The position numbers and the translations under genes are program-made. From assembly GCA_947579665.1 (NCBI GenBank), contig OX388343.1, forward strand, positions 94,158,254 through 94,222,253: a stretch of 64,000 nucleotides of DNA, read 5' to 3'. Positions 48,801-63,400 of this stretch are shown piece by piece. Source of the stretch: Sympetrum striolatum (Eukaryota > Arthropoda > Insecta > Odonata > Libellulidae). Position 1 is the first letter of the stretch. Every line of letters begins with the position of its first letter. Under the pieces are notes generated by a model. It searched no databases. It was not told the origin of the DNA and saw only the letters and a list, made by a program, of their open reading frames with translations.

Positions 48801-51800
48801 TAATTTTCCACATTTAACCGAAATATGACCAAAAATGCAACAAAAACGAATAATTCATGCTAAATTTTATCTTTTTTCATCTTTTTACTTAATTTTCCTC
48901 ATTTTATCGAGCTATGATTGAAAAAATCAACAAAAAAGATTAATTTTAGCGAAATTTCAATTTTTTTCCTCTTTTTTTCCTTAATTTTTCTCATTTTATA
49001 GAGCTATGATTGAAAAAATCAACAAAAAAGATTAATTTTAGCGAAATTTTAATTTGTTTCCTCTTTTTTCCTTAATTTTCTTCATTTTATCGAGATTTTA
49101 TCGAAATAAGCAACAAAAACGAATACTTTTAGCGAAATTTCAATTTTTTCCCTTTTTTCCTTAATTTTACTCATTTTATCAATATATGACCGAAAAAAGC
49201 AACTAAAACGAATAATTTATGCTTAATGTCTATTTCTTTCCTCTTTCTTCCCTTCATTTTCCTCATTTTATCAATATATTACCGAAAAAAGAAAAAAAAA
49301 ACGAATAATTTTTGCGAAATTTCAATTTTTTTCCTCTTTTTTTCTTTAATTTTCCTCAATTTATCGAGATATTATGGAATAAAGACACAAAAAAGGAATA
49401 ATTTTAGCGAAATTTCAATTTTTTTCCTCTTTTATAGACTTTATTCTCCTCATTTTATTTAGATATGATCGAAAAAAGCAACAAAAACGAATTATATAAG
49501 AGAAATTACAATTTTTTTCCTCTTCTTTTCCCTTAATTTTTCTAATTTTACAGAGATATGATCGTAAAAAGCAACAAAAACGAGTAATTTTATCGAAATT
49601 ACAATTTTTTTTTCTCTTTCTTTCCTTAATTTCCCTTATTTTATCGAGATTTTATCGTAAAAAGCAACAAAATCGAATAACTTAACCAAAAATACAATTT
49701 TTTTCCTATTTTTATCGCTTAATTTTCCTCATTTTAAATGAGATATTATCGAATTCGAATAATTTTAGCGAAATTTCTATTTTTATCCTTAATTTTCCTC
49801 ATTTTATCGAGATATTATCGAAAAAAAGCATTAAAAACGAATTATTTTAGAAAAATTACAATTTTTTTTCTCTTTTTTTCGTTAATAATCCTCCTTTTAT
49901 CGAGATTTTATCATAAAAAGCAACAAAATCAAAAAATATTAGTCAAATTTATATTTTTTACCTTTTTTTTTCTTTAAATTTTCACATTTTATAGAGTTAT
50001 GATCGAAAAAAGCAATAAAAAAAGATTAATTTATGCTAAATTTCAATTTTTCTCCTCGTTTTTCCTTCATTATCCTCATTTTATCAAAATATTGCCGAAA
50101 AAAGAAAAAAAACGAATAATTTTAGCGAAATTTTAATTTTATTTCCTCTTTTTTTTACTTAATTTTCCTCTTTTTTTCGAGAATTTATCGAAATAAACAA
50201 CCAAAACGAATAATTTTAGCACGATATCAATTTTTCCCATTTTTTTCTTTATTTTCCTCATTTTATCGTGATATTACCGAGAAAAGAAACAGAACACATA
50301 ATTTTACCGAAATTTTAATTTTATTTCCTCTTTTTTTTACTTAATTTTCCTCTTTTTTTCGAGAATTTATCGAAATAAACAACCAAAACGAATAATTTTA
50401 GCACAATATCAATTTTTTCCCTTTTTTCCTTTATTTTCCTCATTTTATCGTGATATTACCGAGAAAAGAAACAGAACACATAATTTTAGCAAAATTTCAA
50501 TTTTTTCCCTCTTTTTTTTCCTAAATTTTCATCATTTTATCAAAATATGACCGAAAAAAGCAACAAAAACGAATAAATTATGCTAATTTTCAATTGTTTT
50601 CCTCTTTTTCTCCTTCATTCTACTCATTCTATCAAGATATAGACGAAAAAAGCAACAAAATCGATTAACTTTAGCAAAAATAGAATTTTTTTCCTATTTT
50701 TATCCCTTAATTTTCCTCATTTTAAATGAGATATTATCGAAAATCGAATAATTTTAGGGAAATTTCTATTTTTTTTCCTTAATTTTCTTCATTTTATCGA
50801 GATATTATCGAAAAAAAGCAACAAAAAAGAATTATTTCAGAGAAATTACAATTTCGTTCCTCTTTTTTTCGTTAATTATTCTCATTTTATCGAGATATTA
50901 TCGAAAAAAAGCAACAAGAACGAAATATTTTAGAGAAATTACAATTTTTTTCCTCTTTGTTTTCCTTAATTTTACTCATTTTTTAGAGATTTTATCGAAA
51001 TAAGCAACAAAAACGAATAATGTTAACAAAATATCAATTTTTTTCCTCTTTTATAGCAATTATTCTCCTCATTTTATTTAGATATGATAGAAAAACAGCA
51101 ACAAAAACGAATTATTTAAGAGAAATTACAATTTTTTCCTCTTTTTTACTTAATTTTTCTGATTTTATGGAAAAAAGCAACAAATATTAATAATTTTAGT
51201 AAAATTCTGATTTTTTTCCTCTTTCATTGCCTTAATTTTCATCATTTTATTTCGATATGATCGAAAAAAGCAACAAAAACGAATAATTTTAGCGAAATTT
51301 CAAATTATTTCTTTAATTTTCTTTATTTTATCTAATAATGATCGAAAAAAGCAACAAGAACGAAATATTTTAGCGTAATTTCATTTTTTTCCTTTTTTCC
51401 CCTTTACTTTCATCATTTTAACGAGGTATTATCGAAAAAGGAAACATAAACAGATAATTTTATCGAAATTTCAATCTTTTTCCTCCTTTTTTTCTTAATT
51501 TTCCTCATTTTATCGAAATATGACCGAAAAAATCAGATAAAACGAATAATCTATGCTAAATATCAACTTTTTTCCTCATTATTTCCTTAATTTTCCTCAT
51601 TTTATCGAGATATGACCGAAAAAAGCAACAACAACGAATAATTTTAGAAAAATTTCAATTTTTTAAACATCATATATCCTTAATTTTCTTCATTTTATCA
51701 AGATATAACCGAAATAAGCAATAAAAACGAATAATTGTAGCATAATATCAATTTTTTCCCTTTTTTTTCCTTAATTTTCCTCAATTTATCGAGATATGAC

Positions 51801-52500
51801 CGAAAAATGCAACAAAAACAAATAATTTTAGCGTAATTTCAATTTTTTTCTCTTTTCCTTCCTAAATTTTCTTCATTTTATCGAGTTATTATCGAAAAAA
51901 GCAACAACAACGAATAATTTTAGAAAAATTTCAATTTTTTTAATCTTTTTATCCTTAATTTTCTTCATTTTATCAAGATATAACCGAAATAAGCAATAAA
52001 AACGAATAATTGTAGCATAATATCAATTTTTTCCCTTTTTTTTCCTTAATTTTCCTCATTTTATCGAGATATGACCGAAAAAAACAACTAAAACGAATAA
52101 TTTTAGTGAAATTTCAATTTTCTTCCTCTTTTTTTTCCTTTACTTTCCTCATTTTATGGAGTTATTATGGAAAAAAGAAAAAAAATCGAATAACTTTAGC
52201 AAAAATTCAATTTTTTTCCAATTTTTATCACTTAATTATTCCTCATACTAAATGAGATATTATCGAAAATCGAACAATTTAAGCGAAATTTCTATTTTTT
52301 TCATAAATTTTCCTCATTTTATCGAAATATTATCGAATAAAGGCAACAAAAACGAATTATTTTAGAGAAATTACAACAATTTCCTCCATTTTATCGTTAA
52401 TTATCCTCATTTTATCGAGATATTATCGAAAGAAAGCAACAAAATCTAATAATTTTATCAAAATTTTAATATTTTAACACTTTTTTTTCCTAAATATTTT
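45850..52500 (+). repeat. Copy of the 31.2-37.9 kb block (offset 14636; partly 6912 from the middle copy)
   Basis: The ATAATGAGAG variant lies at 38991 and 45903, and CGGAGTCACAAAGG at 40655 and 47567, both +6912. The TGCTTAATGT monomer lies at 34584 and 49220, +14636. Because the TGCTTAATGT monomer is missing from the 42.3-kb copy but present here, this block is not a simple tandem copy of its nearest neighbour. It joins features of the first and second copies. Confidence 0.8.
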
Positions 52501-55500
52501 TCATTTTATAGAGAAATCATCGAAAAAACAACAAGAATGATTAATTTTAGCAAAATTACAATTTTTTTCCTCTTTTTTTTATTTATCCTCATTTTATCGA
52601 GATTTTATCGTAAAAAGAAACAAAATCAAATAACTTTAGCAAAACTACAATTTTTTTCCTTTTTTTTCCTTAATCTTCCTCATTTTATGGAGTCACAATG
52701 GAAATAAAAAACGAATAATTTTATAGAAATTACAATTGTTTTGCTCTTTCATTCCTAAATTTTCTTTATTTTATCGAGATATTATCGAAAAAAGCATCAT
52801 AAACGAATAATTTAAGCGAAATTTCAAATTTTTCCACTTTTTTTCCTTAATTTTCCTCATTTTATCAAGATATGACCGAAAAAAGCAACAAAAACGAATA
52901 ATTTCAGCAAAATTTCAATTTTTTCCTTTTTCCCTTAATTTTCCTCAAATTTTTCGGAGTCACAATGGAAAAAAGAAACAAAAACAAATTATTTTAGCGA
53001 ACTTTACAATTGTTTTTCTCGTTCATTCCTAAATTTTCCTTATTTTATCGAGATATTATCGGAAAAAGAAACAAAATCGAATACCTTTTGCAAAAATAAA
53101 ATTTTTTTCCTATTTTTATCCATAATTTTCCTCATTTTAAATGAGATATTATCGAAAATCGAATAATTTTATCAAAATTTTTTTTTTTTCCTTAATTTTC
53201 CTCATTTTATCGAAATATTATCGAAAAAAAGCATCAAAAACGAATTATTTTAGAGAAATTACAATTTTTTTTCCCCTTTTTTTCGTTAATAATCCTCATT
53301 TTATCGAGATTTTATCATAAAAAGCAACAAAATCAAAAAATATTAGTCAAATTCAAATTTTTTACCTTTTTTTTTCTTTAAATTTTCACATTTTATAGAG
53401 TTATGATCGAAAAAAGCAATAAAAAAAGATTAATTTATGCTAAATTTCAATTTTTCTCCTCGTTTTTCCTTCATTATCCTCATTTTATCGAGTTATTGCC
53501 GAAAAAAGAAAAAAAACGATAATTTTAGCGAAATTACAATTTTTTTTTCTCTTTCTTTCCTTAATTTCCCTTATTTTATCGAGATTTTATCGTAAAAAGC
53601 AACAAAATCGAATAACTTAACCAAAAATACAATTTTTTTCCTATTTTTATCGCTTAATTTTCCTCATTTTAAATGAGATATTATCGAATTCGAATAATTT
53701 TAGCGAAATTTCTATTTTTATCCTTAATTTTCCTCATTTTATCGAGATATTATCGAAAAAAAGCATTAAAAACGAATTATTTTAGAAAAATTACAATTTT
53801 TTTTCTCTTTTTTTCGTTAATAATCCTCCTTTTATCGAGATTTTATCATAAAAAGCAACAAAATCAAAAAATATTAGTCAAATTTATATTTTTTACCTTT
53901 TTTTTTCTTTAAATTTTCACATTTTATAGAGTTATGATCGAAAAAAGCAATAAAAAAAGATTAATTTATGCTAAATTTCAATTTTTCTCCTCGTTTTTCC
54001 TTCATTATCCTCATTTTATCAAAATATTGCCGAAAAAAGAAAAAAAACGAATAATTTTAGCGAAATTTTAATTTTATTTCCTCTTTTTTTTACTTAATTT
54101 TCCTCTTTTTTTCGAGAATTTATCGAAATAAACAACCAAAACGAATAATTTTAGCACGATATCAATTTTTCCCATTTTTTTCTTTATTTTCCTCATTTTA
54201 TCGTGATATTACCGAGAAAAGAAACAGAACACATAATTTTACCGAAATTTTAATTTTATTTCCTCTTTTTTTTACTTAATTTTCCTCTTTTTTTCGAGAA
54301 TTTATCGAAATAAACAACCAAAACGAATAATTTTAGCACAATATCAATTTTTTCCCTTTTTTCCTTTATTTTCCTCATTTTATCGTGATATTACCGAGAA
54401 AAGAAACAGAACACATAATTTTAGCAAAATTTCAATTTTTTCCCTCTTTTTTTTCCTAAATTTTCATCATTTTATCAAAATATGACCGAAAAAAGCAACA
54501 AAAACGAATAAATTATGCTAATTTTCAATTGTTTTCCTCTTTTTCTCCTTCATTCTACTCATTCTATCAAGATATAGACGAAAAAAGCAACAAAATCGAT
54601 TAACTTTAGCAAAAATAGAATTTTTTTCCTATTTTTATCCCTTAATTTTCCTCATTTTAAATGAGATATTATCGAAAATCGAATAATTTTAGGGAAATTT
54701 CTATTTTTTTTCCTTAATTTTCTTCATTTTATCGAGATATTATCGAAAAAAAGCAACAAAAAAGAATTATTTCAGAGAAATTACAATTTCGTTCCTCTTT
54801 TTTTCGTTAATTATTCTCATTTTATCGAGATATTATCGAAAAAAAGCAACAAGAACGAAATATTTTAGAGAAATTACAATTTTTTTCCTCTTTGTTTTCC
54901 TTAATTTTACTCATTTTTTAGAGATTTTATCGAAATAAGCAACAAAAACGAATAATGTTAACAAAATATCAATTTTTTTCCTCTTTTATAGCAATTATTC
55001 TCCTCATTTTATTTAGATATGATAGAAAAACAGCAACAAAAACGAATTATTTAAGAGAAATTACAATTTTTTCCTCTTTTTTACTTAATTTTTCTGATTT
55101 TATGGAAAAAAGCAACAAATATTAATAATTTTAGTAAAATTCTGATTTTTTTCCTCTTTCATTGCCTTAATTTTCATCATTTTATTTCGATATGATCGAA
55201 AAAAGCAACAAAAACGAATAATTTTAGCGAAATTTCAAATTATTTCTTTAATTTTCTTTATTTTATCTAATAATGATCGAAAAAAGCAACAAGAACGAAA
55301 TATTTTAGCGTAATTTCATTTTTTTCCTTTTTTCCCCTTTACTTTCATCATTTTAACGAGGTATTATCGAAAAAGGAAACATAAACAGATAATTTTATCG
55401 AAATTTCAATCTTTTTCCTCCTTTTTTTCTTAATTTTCCTCATTTTATCGAAATATGACCGAAAAAATCAGATAAAACGAATAATCTATGCTAAATATCA

Positions 55501-57460
55501 ACTTTTTTCCTCATTATTTCCTTAATTTTCCTCATTTTATCGAGATATGACCGAAAAAAGCAACAACAACGAATAATTTTAGAAAAATTTCAATTTTTTA
55601 AACATCATATATCCTTAATTTTCTTCATTTTATCAAGATATAACCGAAATAAGCAATAAAAACGAATAATTGTAGCATAATATCAATTTTTTCCCTTTTT
55701 TTTCCTTAATTTTCCTCAATTTATCGAGATATGACCGAAAAATGCAACAAAAACAAATAATTTTAGCGTAATTTCAATTTTTTTCTCTTTTCCTTCCTAA
55801 ATTTTCTTCATTTTATCGAGTTATTATCGAAAAAAGCAACAACAACGAATAATTTTAGAAAAATTTCAATTTTTTTAATCTTTTTATCCTTAATTTTCTT
55901 CATTTTATCAAGATATAACCGAAATAAGCAATAAAAACGAATAATTGTAGCATAATATCAATTTTTTCCCTTTTTTTTCCTTAATTTTCCTCATTTTATC
56001 GAGATATGACCGAAAAAAACAACTAAAACGAATAATTTTAGTGAAATTTCAATTTTCTTCCTCTTTTTTTTCCTTTACTTTCCTCATTTTATGGAGTTAT
56101 TATGGAAAAAAGAAAAAAAATCGAATAACTTTAGCAAAAATTCAATTTTTTTCCAATTTTTATCACTTAATTATTCCTCATACTAAATGAGATATTATCG
56201 AAAATCGAACAATTTAAGCGAAATTTCTATTTTTTTCATAAATTTTCCTCATTTTATCGAAATATTATCGAATAAAGGCAACAAAAACGAATTATTTTAG
56301 AGAAATTACAACAATTTCCTCCATTTTATCGTTAATTATCCTCATTTTATCGAGATATTATCGAAAGAAAGCAACAAAATCTAATAATTTTATCAAAATT
56401 TTAATATTTTAACACTTTTTTTTCCTAAATATTTTTCATTTTATAGAGAAATCATCGAAAAAACAACAAGAATGATTAATTTTAGCAAAATTACAATTTT
56501 TTTCCTCTTTTTTTTATTTATCCTCATTTTATCGAGATTTTATCGTAAAAAGAAACAAAATCAAATAACTTTAGCAAAACTACAATTTTTTTCCTTTTTT
56601 TTCCTTAATCTTCCTCATTTTATGGAGTCACAATGGAAATAAAAAACGAATAATTTTATAGAAATTACAATTGTTTTGCTCTTTCATTCCTAAATTTTCT
56701 TTATTTTATCGAGATATTATCGAAAAAAGCATCATAAACGAATAATTTAAGCGAAATTTCAAATTTTTCCACTTTTTTTCCTTAATTTTCCTCATTTTAT
56801 CAAGATATGACCGAAAAAAGCAACAAAAACGAATAATTTCAGCAAAATTTCAATTTTTTCCTTTTTCCCTTAATTTTCCTCAAATTTTTCGGAGTCACAA
56901 TGGAAAAAAGAAACAAAAACAAATTATTTTAGCGAACTTTACAATTGTTTTACTCGTTCATTCCTAAATTTTCCTTATTTTATCGAGATATTATCGGAAA
57001 AAGAAACAAAATCGAATACCTTTTGCAAAAATAAAATTTTTTTCCTATTTTTATCCATAATTTTCCTCATTTTAAATGAGATATTATCGAAAATCGAATA
57101 ATTTTATCAAAATTTTTTTTTTTTCCTTAATTTTCCTCATTTTATCGAAATATTATCGAAAAAAAGCATCAAAAACGAATTATTTTAGAGAAATTACAAT
57201 TTTTTTTCCCCTTTTTTTCGTTAATAATCCTCATTTTATCGAGATTTTATCATAAAAAGCAACAAAATCAAAAAATATTAGTCAAATTCAAATTTTTTAC
57301 CTTTTTTTTTCTTTAAATTTCACATTTTATAGAGTTATGATCGAAAAAAGCAATAAAAAAAGATTAATTTATGCTAAATTTCAATTTTTCTCCTCGTTTT
57401 TCCTTCATTATCCTCATTTTATCGAGTTATTGCCGAAAAAAGAAAAAAAACGATAATTTT
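49590..57460 (+). repeat. 3935-bp tandem duplication, near-identical
   Basis: The block ~49.59-53.52 kb is repeated at ~53.53-57.46 kb. Markers are the ATGAGATATTATCGAATTCG variant at 49738 and 53673 and CGGAGTCACAATGG at 52955 and 56890. Over the parts I compared the copies differ by only isolated bases (for example TTTTTCTCG versus TTTTACTCG near 53.02/56.95 kb and one T deleted near 57.32 kb). It is among the youngest duplications in the window. Confidence 0.85.
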
Positions 57461-60400
57461 AGCGAAATTTTAATTTTATTTCCTCTTTTTTTACTTAATT
57501 TTCCTCTTTTTTTCGAGAATTTATCGAAATAAACAACCAAAACGAATAATTTTAGCACAATATCAATTTTTCCCTTTTTTTTCTTTATTTTCCTCATTTT
57601 ATTGTGATATTACCGAGAAAAGAAACAGAACACATAATTTTAGCGAAATTTCAATTTTTTCCCTCTTTTTTTTCCTAAATTTTCCTCATTTTATCAAAAT
57701 ATGACCGAAGAAAGCAACAAAAACGAATAAATTATGCTAACTTTCAATTGTTTTCCTCTTTTTCTCCTTCATTCTACTCATTCTATCGAGATATAGACGA
57801 AAGAGCAACAAAATCGATTAACTTTAGCAAAAATAGATTTTTTTTCCTATTTTTATCCCTTAATTTTCCTCATTTTAAATGAGATATTATCGAAAATCGA
57901 ATAATTTTAGGGAAATTTCTATTTTTTTTCCTTAATTTTCCTCATTTTATCGAGATATTATCGAAAAAAAGCAACAAAAAAGATTTATTTTAAAGAAATT
58001 ACAATTTTGTTCCTCTTTTTTTCGTTAATTATTCTCATTTTATCGAGATATTATCGAAAAAAGCAACAAAAACGAATTATTTTAGAGAAATTACAATTTT
58101 TTTCCTCTTTGTTTTCCTTAATTTTACTCATTTTTTAGATATTTTATCGAAATAAGCAACAAAAACGAATAATGTTAGCAAAATATCAATTTTTTTCCTC
58201 TTTTATAGCAAATATTCTCCTCATTTTATTTAGATATGATAGAAAAACAGCAACAAAAATATTTTAGAGAAATTACAATTTTTTTCCTCTTTTTTGCTTA
58301 ATTTTTCTGATTTTATGGAAATAAGCAACAAATATAAATAATTTTAGTAAAATTCTAATTTTTTTCCTCTTTCATTGCCTTAATTTTCCTCATTTTATTT
58401 CGATATGATCGAAAAAAGAAACAAAAACGAATAATTTTAGCGAAATTTCAAATTATTTCTTTAATTTTCTTTATTTTATCTAATAATGATCGAAAAAAGC
58501 AACAAGAACGAAATATTTTAGCGTAATTTCATTTTTTTCCTTTTTTCCCCTTTACTTTCCTCATTTTAACGAGGTATTATCGAAAAAGGAAACATAAACA
58601 GATAATTTTATCGAAATTTCAATCTTTTTCCTCCTTTTTTTCTTAATTTTCCTCATTTTATCGAAATATGACCGAACAAATCAGATAAAACGAATAATCT
58701 ATGCTAAATATCAACTTTTTTCCTCATTATTTCCTACATTTTCCTCATTTTATCGAGATATGACCGAAAAAAGCAACAAAAACAAATAATTTTAGCGAAA
58801 TTTCAATTTTTTTCCTCTTTTCCTTCCTAAATTTTCTTCATTTTATCGAGTTATTATCGAAAAAAGCAACAACAACGAATAATTTTAGAAAAATTTCAAT
58901 TTTTTTAATCTTTTTATCCTTAATTTTCTTCATTTAATCAAGATATAACCGAAATAAGCAATAAAAACTAATAATTGTAGCATAATATCAATTTTTTCCC
59001 TTTTTTTTCCTTAATTTTCCTCATTTTATCAAAATATGACCGAAAAAAGCATCATAAAAGAATAATTTAAGCGAAATTTCAAATTTTTCCACTTTTTTTC
59101 CTTAATATTCCTCATTTTATCAAGATATGACCGAAAAAAGCAACAAAAACGAATAATTTCAGCAAAATTTCAATTTTTTCCTTTTTCCCTTAATTTTCCT
59201 CAAATTTTTCGGAGTCACAATGGAAAAAAGAAACAAAAACAAATTATTTTAGCGAACTTTACAATTGTTTTCCTCGTTCATTCCTAAATTTTCCTTATTT
59301 TATCGAGATATTATCGGAAAAAGAAACAAAATCGAATACCTTTTGCAAAAATAAAATTTTTTTCCTATTTTTATCCATAATTTTCCTCATTTTAAATGAG
59401 ATATTATCGAAAATCGAATAATTTTATCAAAATTTTTTTTTTTTCCTTAATTTTCCTCATTTTATCGAAATATTATCGAAAAAAAGCAACAAAAACGAAT
59501 TATTTTAGAGAAATTACAATTTTTTTTCTCTATTTTTCGTTAAAAATCCTCATTTTATCGAGATTTTATCATAAAAAGCAACAAAATAAAAAAATATTAG
59601 TCAAATTTAAATTTTTTACCTCTTTTTTTCCTTAAATTTTCACATTTTATAGAGTTATGATCGAACAAAGCTTAAAAAAAAGATTAATTTATGCTAAATT
59701 TCAATTTTTCTCCTCGTTTTCCTTCATTATCCTCATTTTATCGAGATATTGCCGAAAAAAGAAAAAATACGAATAATTTTAGCGAAATTTTAATTTAATT
59801 TCCTCTTTTTTTTACTTAATTTTCCTCTTTTTTTCGAGAATTTATCGAAATAAACAACCAAAACGAATAATTTTAGCAAAATTTCAATTCTTTCCCTCTT
59901 TTTTTCCTAAATTATCCTCATTTTATCAAAATATGACCGAAAAAAGAAACAAAAACGAATAAATTATGCTAAATTTCAATTTTTTCCCTTTTTTTCCTTA
60001 ATTTTCCTCATTTTATCGAGATATTATCGAGAAAAGAAACAAAACAGATAATTTTAGCGAAATTTCAATTTTTTTCCTCTTTTATTGCCTTAATTTTCCT
60101 CATTTTATTTAGATAAGATCGAAAAAAGCAACAAAAACAAATAATTTTAGCGAAATTTTATATTTTATCTTTAATTTTCCTTGTTTTACCTAATAATGAT
60201 CGAAAAAAGCAACAAAAACTATTAACTTAAGCGAAATTTCAATTTTGTACCCTTTTTTTCCTTAATTTAACTCATTTAATCAAGATATGACCGAAAAAGG
60301 CAACAAAAACGAAGGATTTTAGCGTAATTTCATTTGTTTCCTTTTTTCCCCTTATTTTCATCATATTATCGAGATATTATCGAAAAGAGAAACAAAACAG

Positions 60401-63400
60401 ATAATTTTAGCGAAATTTCAATTTTTTTCCTCCTTTTTTCCTTAATTTTCCAGATTTAACCGAAATATGACCAAAAATGCATCAAAAACGAATAATTCAT
60501 GCTAAATTTGATCTTTTTTCATCTTTTTTTTCTTAATTTTCCTCATTTTATCGAGCTATGATTGAAAAAATCAACAAAAAAGATTAATTTTAGCGAAATT
60601 TCAATTTTTTCCCCTTTTTTTCCTTAATTTTTCTCATTTTATAGAGCTATGATTGAAAAAATCAACAAAAAAAATTAATTTTAGCGAAATTTTAATTTGT
60701 TTCCTCTTTTTTCCTTAATTTTCTTCATTTTATCGAGATTTTATCGAAATAAGCAACAAAAACGAATATTTTTAGCGAAATTTCAATTTTTTCCCTTTTT
60801 TCCTTAATTTTCCTCATTTTATCAATATATGACCGAAAAAAGCAACTAAAACAAATAATTTATGCTTAATGTCCATTTCTTTCCTCTTTCTTCCCTTCAT
60901 TTTCCTCATTTTATCAATATATTACCGAAAAAAGAAAAAAAAAACGAATAATTTTTGCGAAATTTCAATTTTTTTCCTCTTTTTTTCTTTAATTTTCCTC
61001 AATTTATCGAGATATTATGGAATAAAGACACAAAAAACGAATAATTTTAGCGAAATTTCAATTTTTTTCCTCTTTTATAGACTTTATTCTCCTCATTTTA
61101 TTTAGATATGATCGAAAAAAAGCAACAAAAACGAATTATATATGAGAGAAATAACAATTTTTTTCCTCTTCTTTTCCCTTAATTTTTCTAATTTTACAGA
61201 GATATGATCGTAAAAAGCAACAAAAACGAGTAATTTTAGCGAAATTACAATTTTTTTTTCTCTTTCTTTCCTTCATTTCCCTTATTTTATCGAGATTTTA
61301 TCGTAAAAAGCAACAAAATCGAATAACTTAACCAAAAATACAATTTTTTTCCTATTTTTATCGCTTGATTTTCCTCATTTTAAGTGAGATATTATCGAAA
61401 ATCGAATAATTTTAGCGAAATTTCTATTTTTATCCTTAATTTTCCTCATTTTATCGAGATATTATCGAAAAAAAGCATCAAAAACGAATTATTTAAGAGA
61501 AATTACAATTTTTTTTCACTTTTTTTCGTTAATAATCCTCATTTTATCGAGATTTTATCATAAAAAGCAACAAAATCAAAAAATATTAGTCAAATTTAAA
61601 TTTTTTACCTTTTTTTTTCTTTAAATTTTCACATTTTATAGAGTTATGATCGAAAAAAGCAATAAAAAAAGATTAATTTATGCTAAATTTCAATTTTTCT
61701 CCTCGTTTTTCCTTCATTATCCTCATTTTATCGAGATATTGCAAAAAAAAGAAAAAAAACGAATAATTTTAGCGAAATTTTAATTTTATTTCCTCTTTTT
61801 TTTACTTAATTTTCCTCTTTTTTTCGAGAATTTATCGAAATAAACAACCAAAAGGAATAATTTTATCACGATATCAATTTTTCCCTTTTTTTTTCTTTAT
61901 TTTCCTCATTTTATCGTGATATTACCGAGAAAAGAAACAGAACACATAATTTTAGCGAAATTTTAATTTTATTTCCTCTTTTTCTTACTTAATTTTCCTC
62001 TTTTTTTCGAGAATTTATCGAAATAAACAACCAAAACGAATAATTTTAGCACAATATTAATTTTTTCCCTTTTTTTCCTTTATTTTCCTCATTTTATCGT
62101 GATATTACCGAGAAAAGAAACAGAACACATAATTTTAGCGAAATTTCAATTTTTTCCCTCTTTGTTTTCCTAAATTTTCCTCATTTTATCAAAATATGAC
62201 CGAAGAAAGCAACAAAAACGAATAAATTATACTAACTTTCAATTGTTTTCCTCTTTTTCTCCTACATTCTACTCATTCTATCGAGATATAGACGAAAAAA
62301 GCAACAAAATCGATTAACTTTAGCAAAAATAGAATTTTTTTCCTATTTTTATCCCTTAATTTTCCTCATTTTAAATGAGATATTATCGAAAATCGAATAA
62401 TTTTAGCGAAATTTCTATTTTTATCCTTAATTTTCCTCATTTTATCGAGATATTATCGAAAAAAAGCATCAAAAACGAATTATTTTAGAGAAATTACAAT
62501 TTTTTTTCCCCTTTTTTTCGTTAATAATCCTCATTTTATCGAGATTTTATCATAAAAAGCAACAAAATCAAAAAATATTAATCAAATTCAAATTTTTTAC
62601 CTTTTTTTTTTCTTTAAATTTTCACATTTTATAGAGTTATGATCGAAAAAAGCAATAAAAAAAGATTAATTTATGCTAAATTTCAATTTTTCTCCTCGTT
62701 TTTCCTTCATTATCCTCATTTTATCGAGATATTGCCGAAAAAAGAAAAAAAAACGATAATTTTAGCGAAATTTTAATTTTATTTCCTCTTTTTTTACTTA
62801 ATTTTCCTCTTTTTTTCGAGAATTTATCGAAATAAACAACCAAAACGAATAATTTTAGCACAATATCAATTTTTCCCTTTTTTTTTCTTTATTTTCCTCA
62901 TTTTATTGTGATATTACCGAGAAAAGAAACAGAACACATAATTTTAGCGAAATTTCAATTTTTTCCCTCTTTTTTTTCCTAAATTTTCCTCATTTTATCA
63001 AAATATGACCGAAGAAAGCAACAAAAACGAATAAATTATGCTAACTTTCAATTGTTTTCCTCTTTTTCTCCTTCATTCTACTCATTCTATCGAGATATAG
63101 ACGAAAAAAGCAACAAAATCGATTAACTTTAGCAAAAATAGAATTTTTTTCCTATTTTTATCCCTTAATTTTCCTCATTTTAAATGAGATATTATCGAAA
63201 ATCGAATAATTTTAGGGAAATTTCTATTTTTTTTCCTTAATTTTCCTCATTTTATCGAGATATTATCGAAAAAAAGCAACAAAAAAGATTTATTTTAAAG
63301 AAATTACAATTTTGTTCCTCTTTTTTTCGTTAATTATTCTCATTTTATCGAGATATTATCGAAAAAAGCAACAAAAACGAATTATTTTAGAGAAATTACA

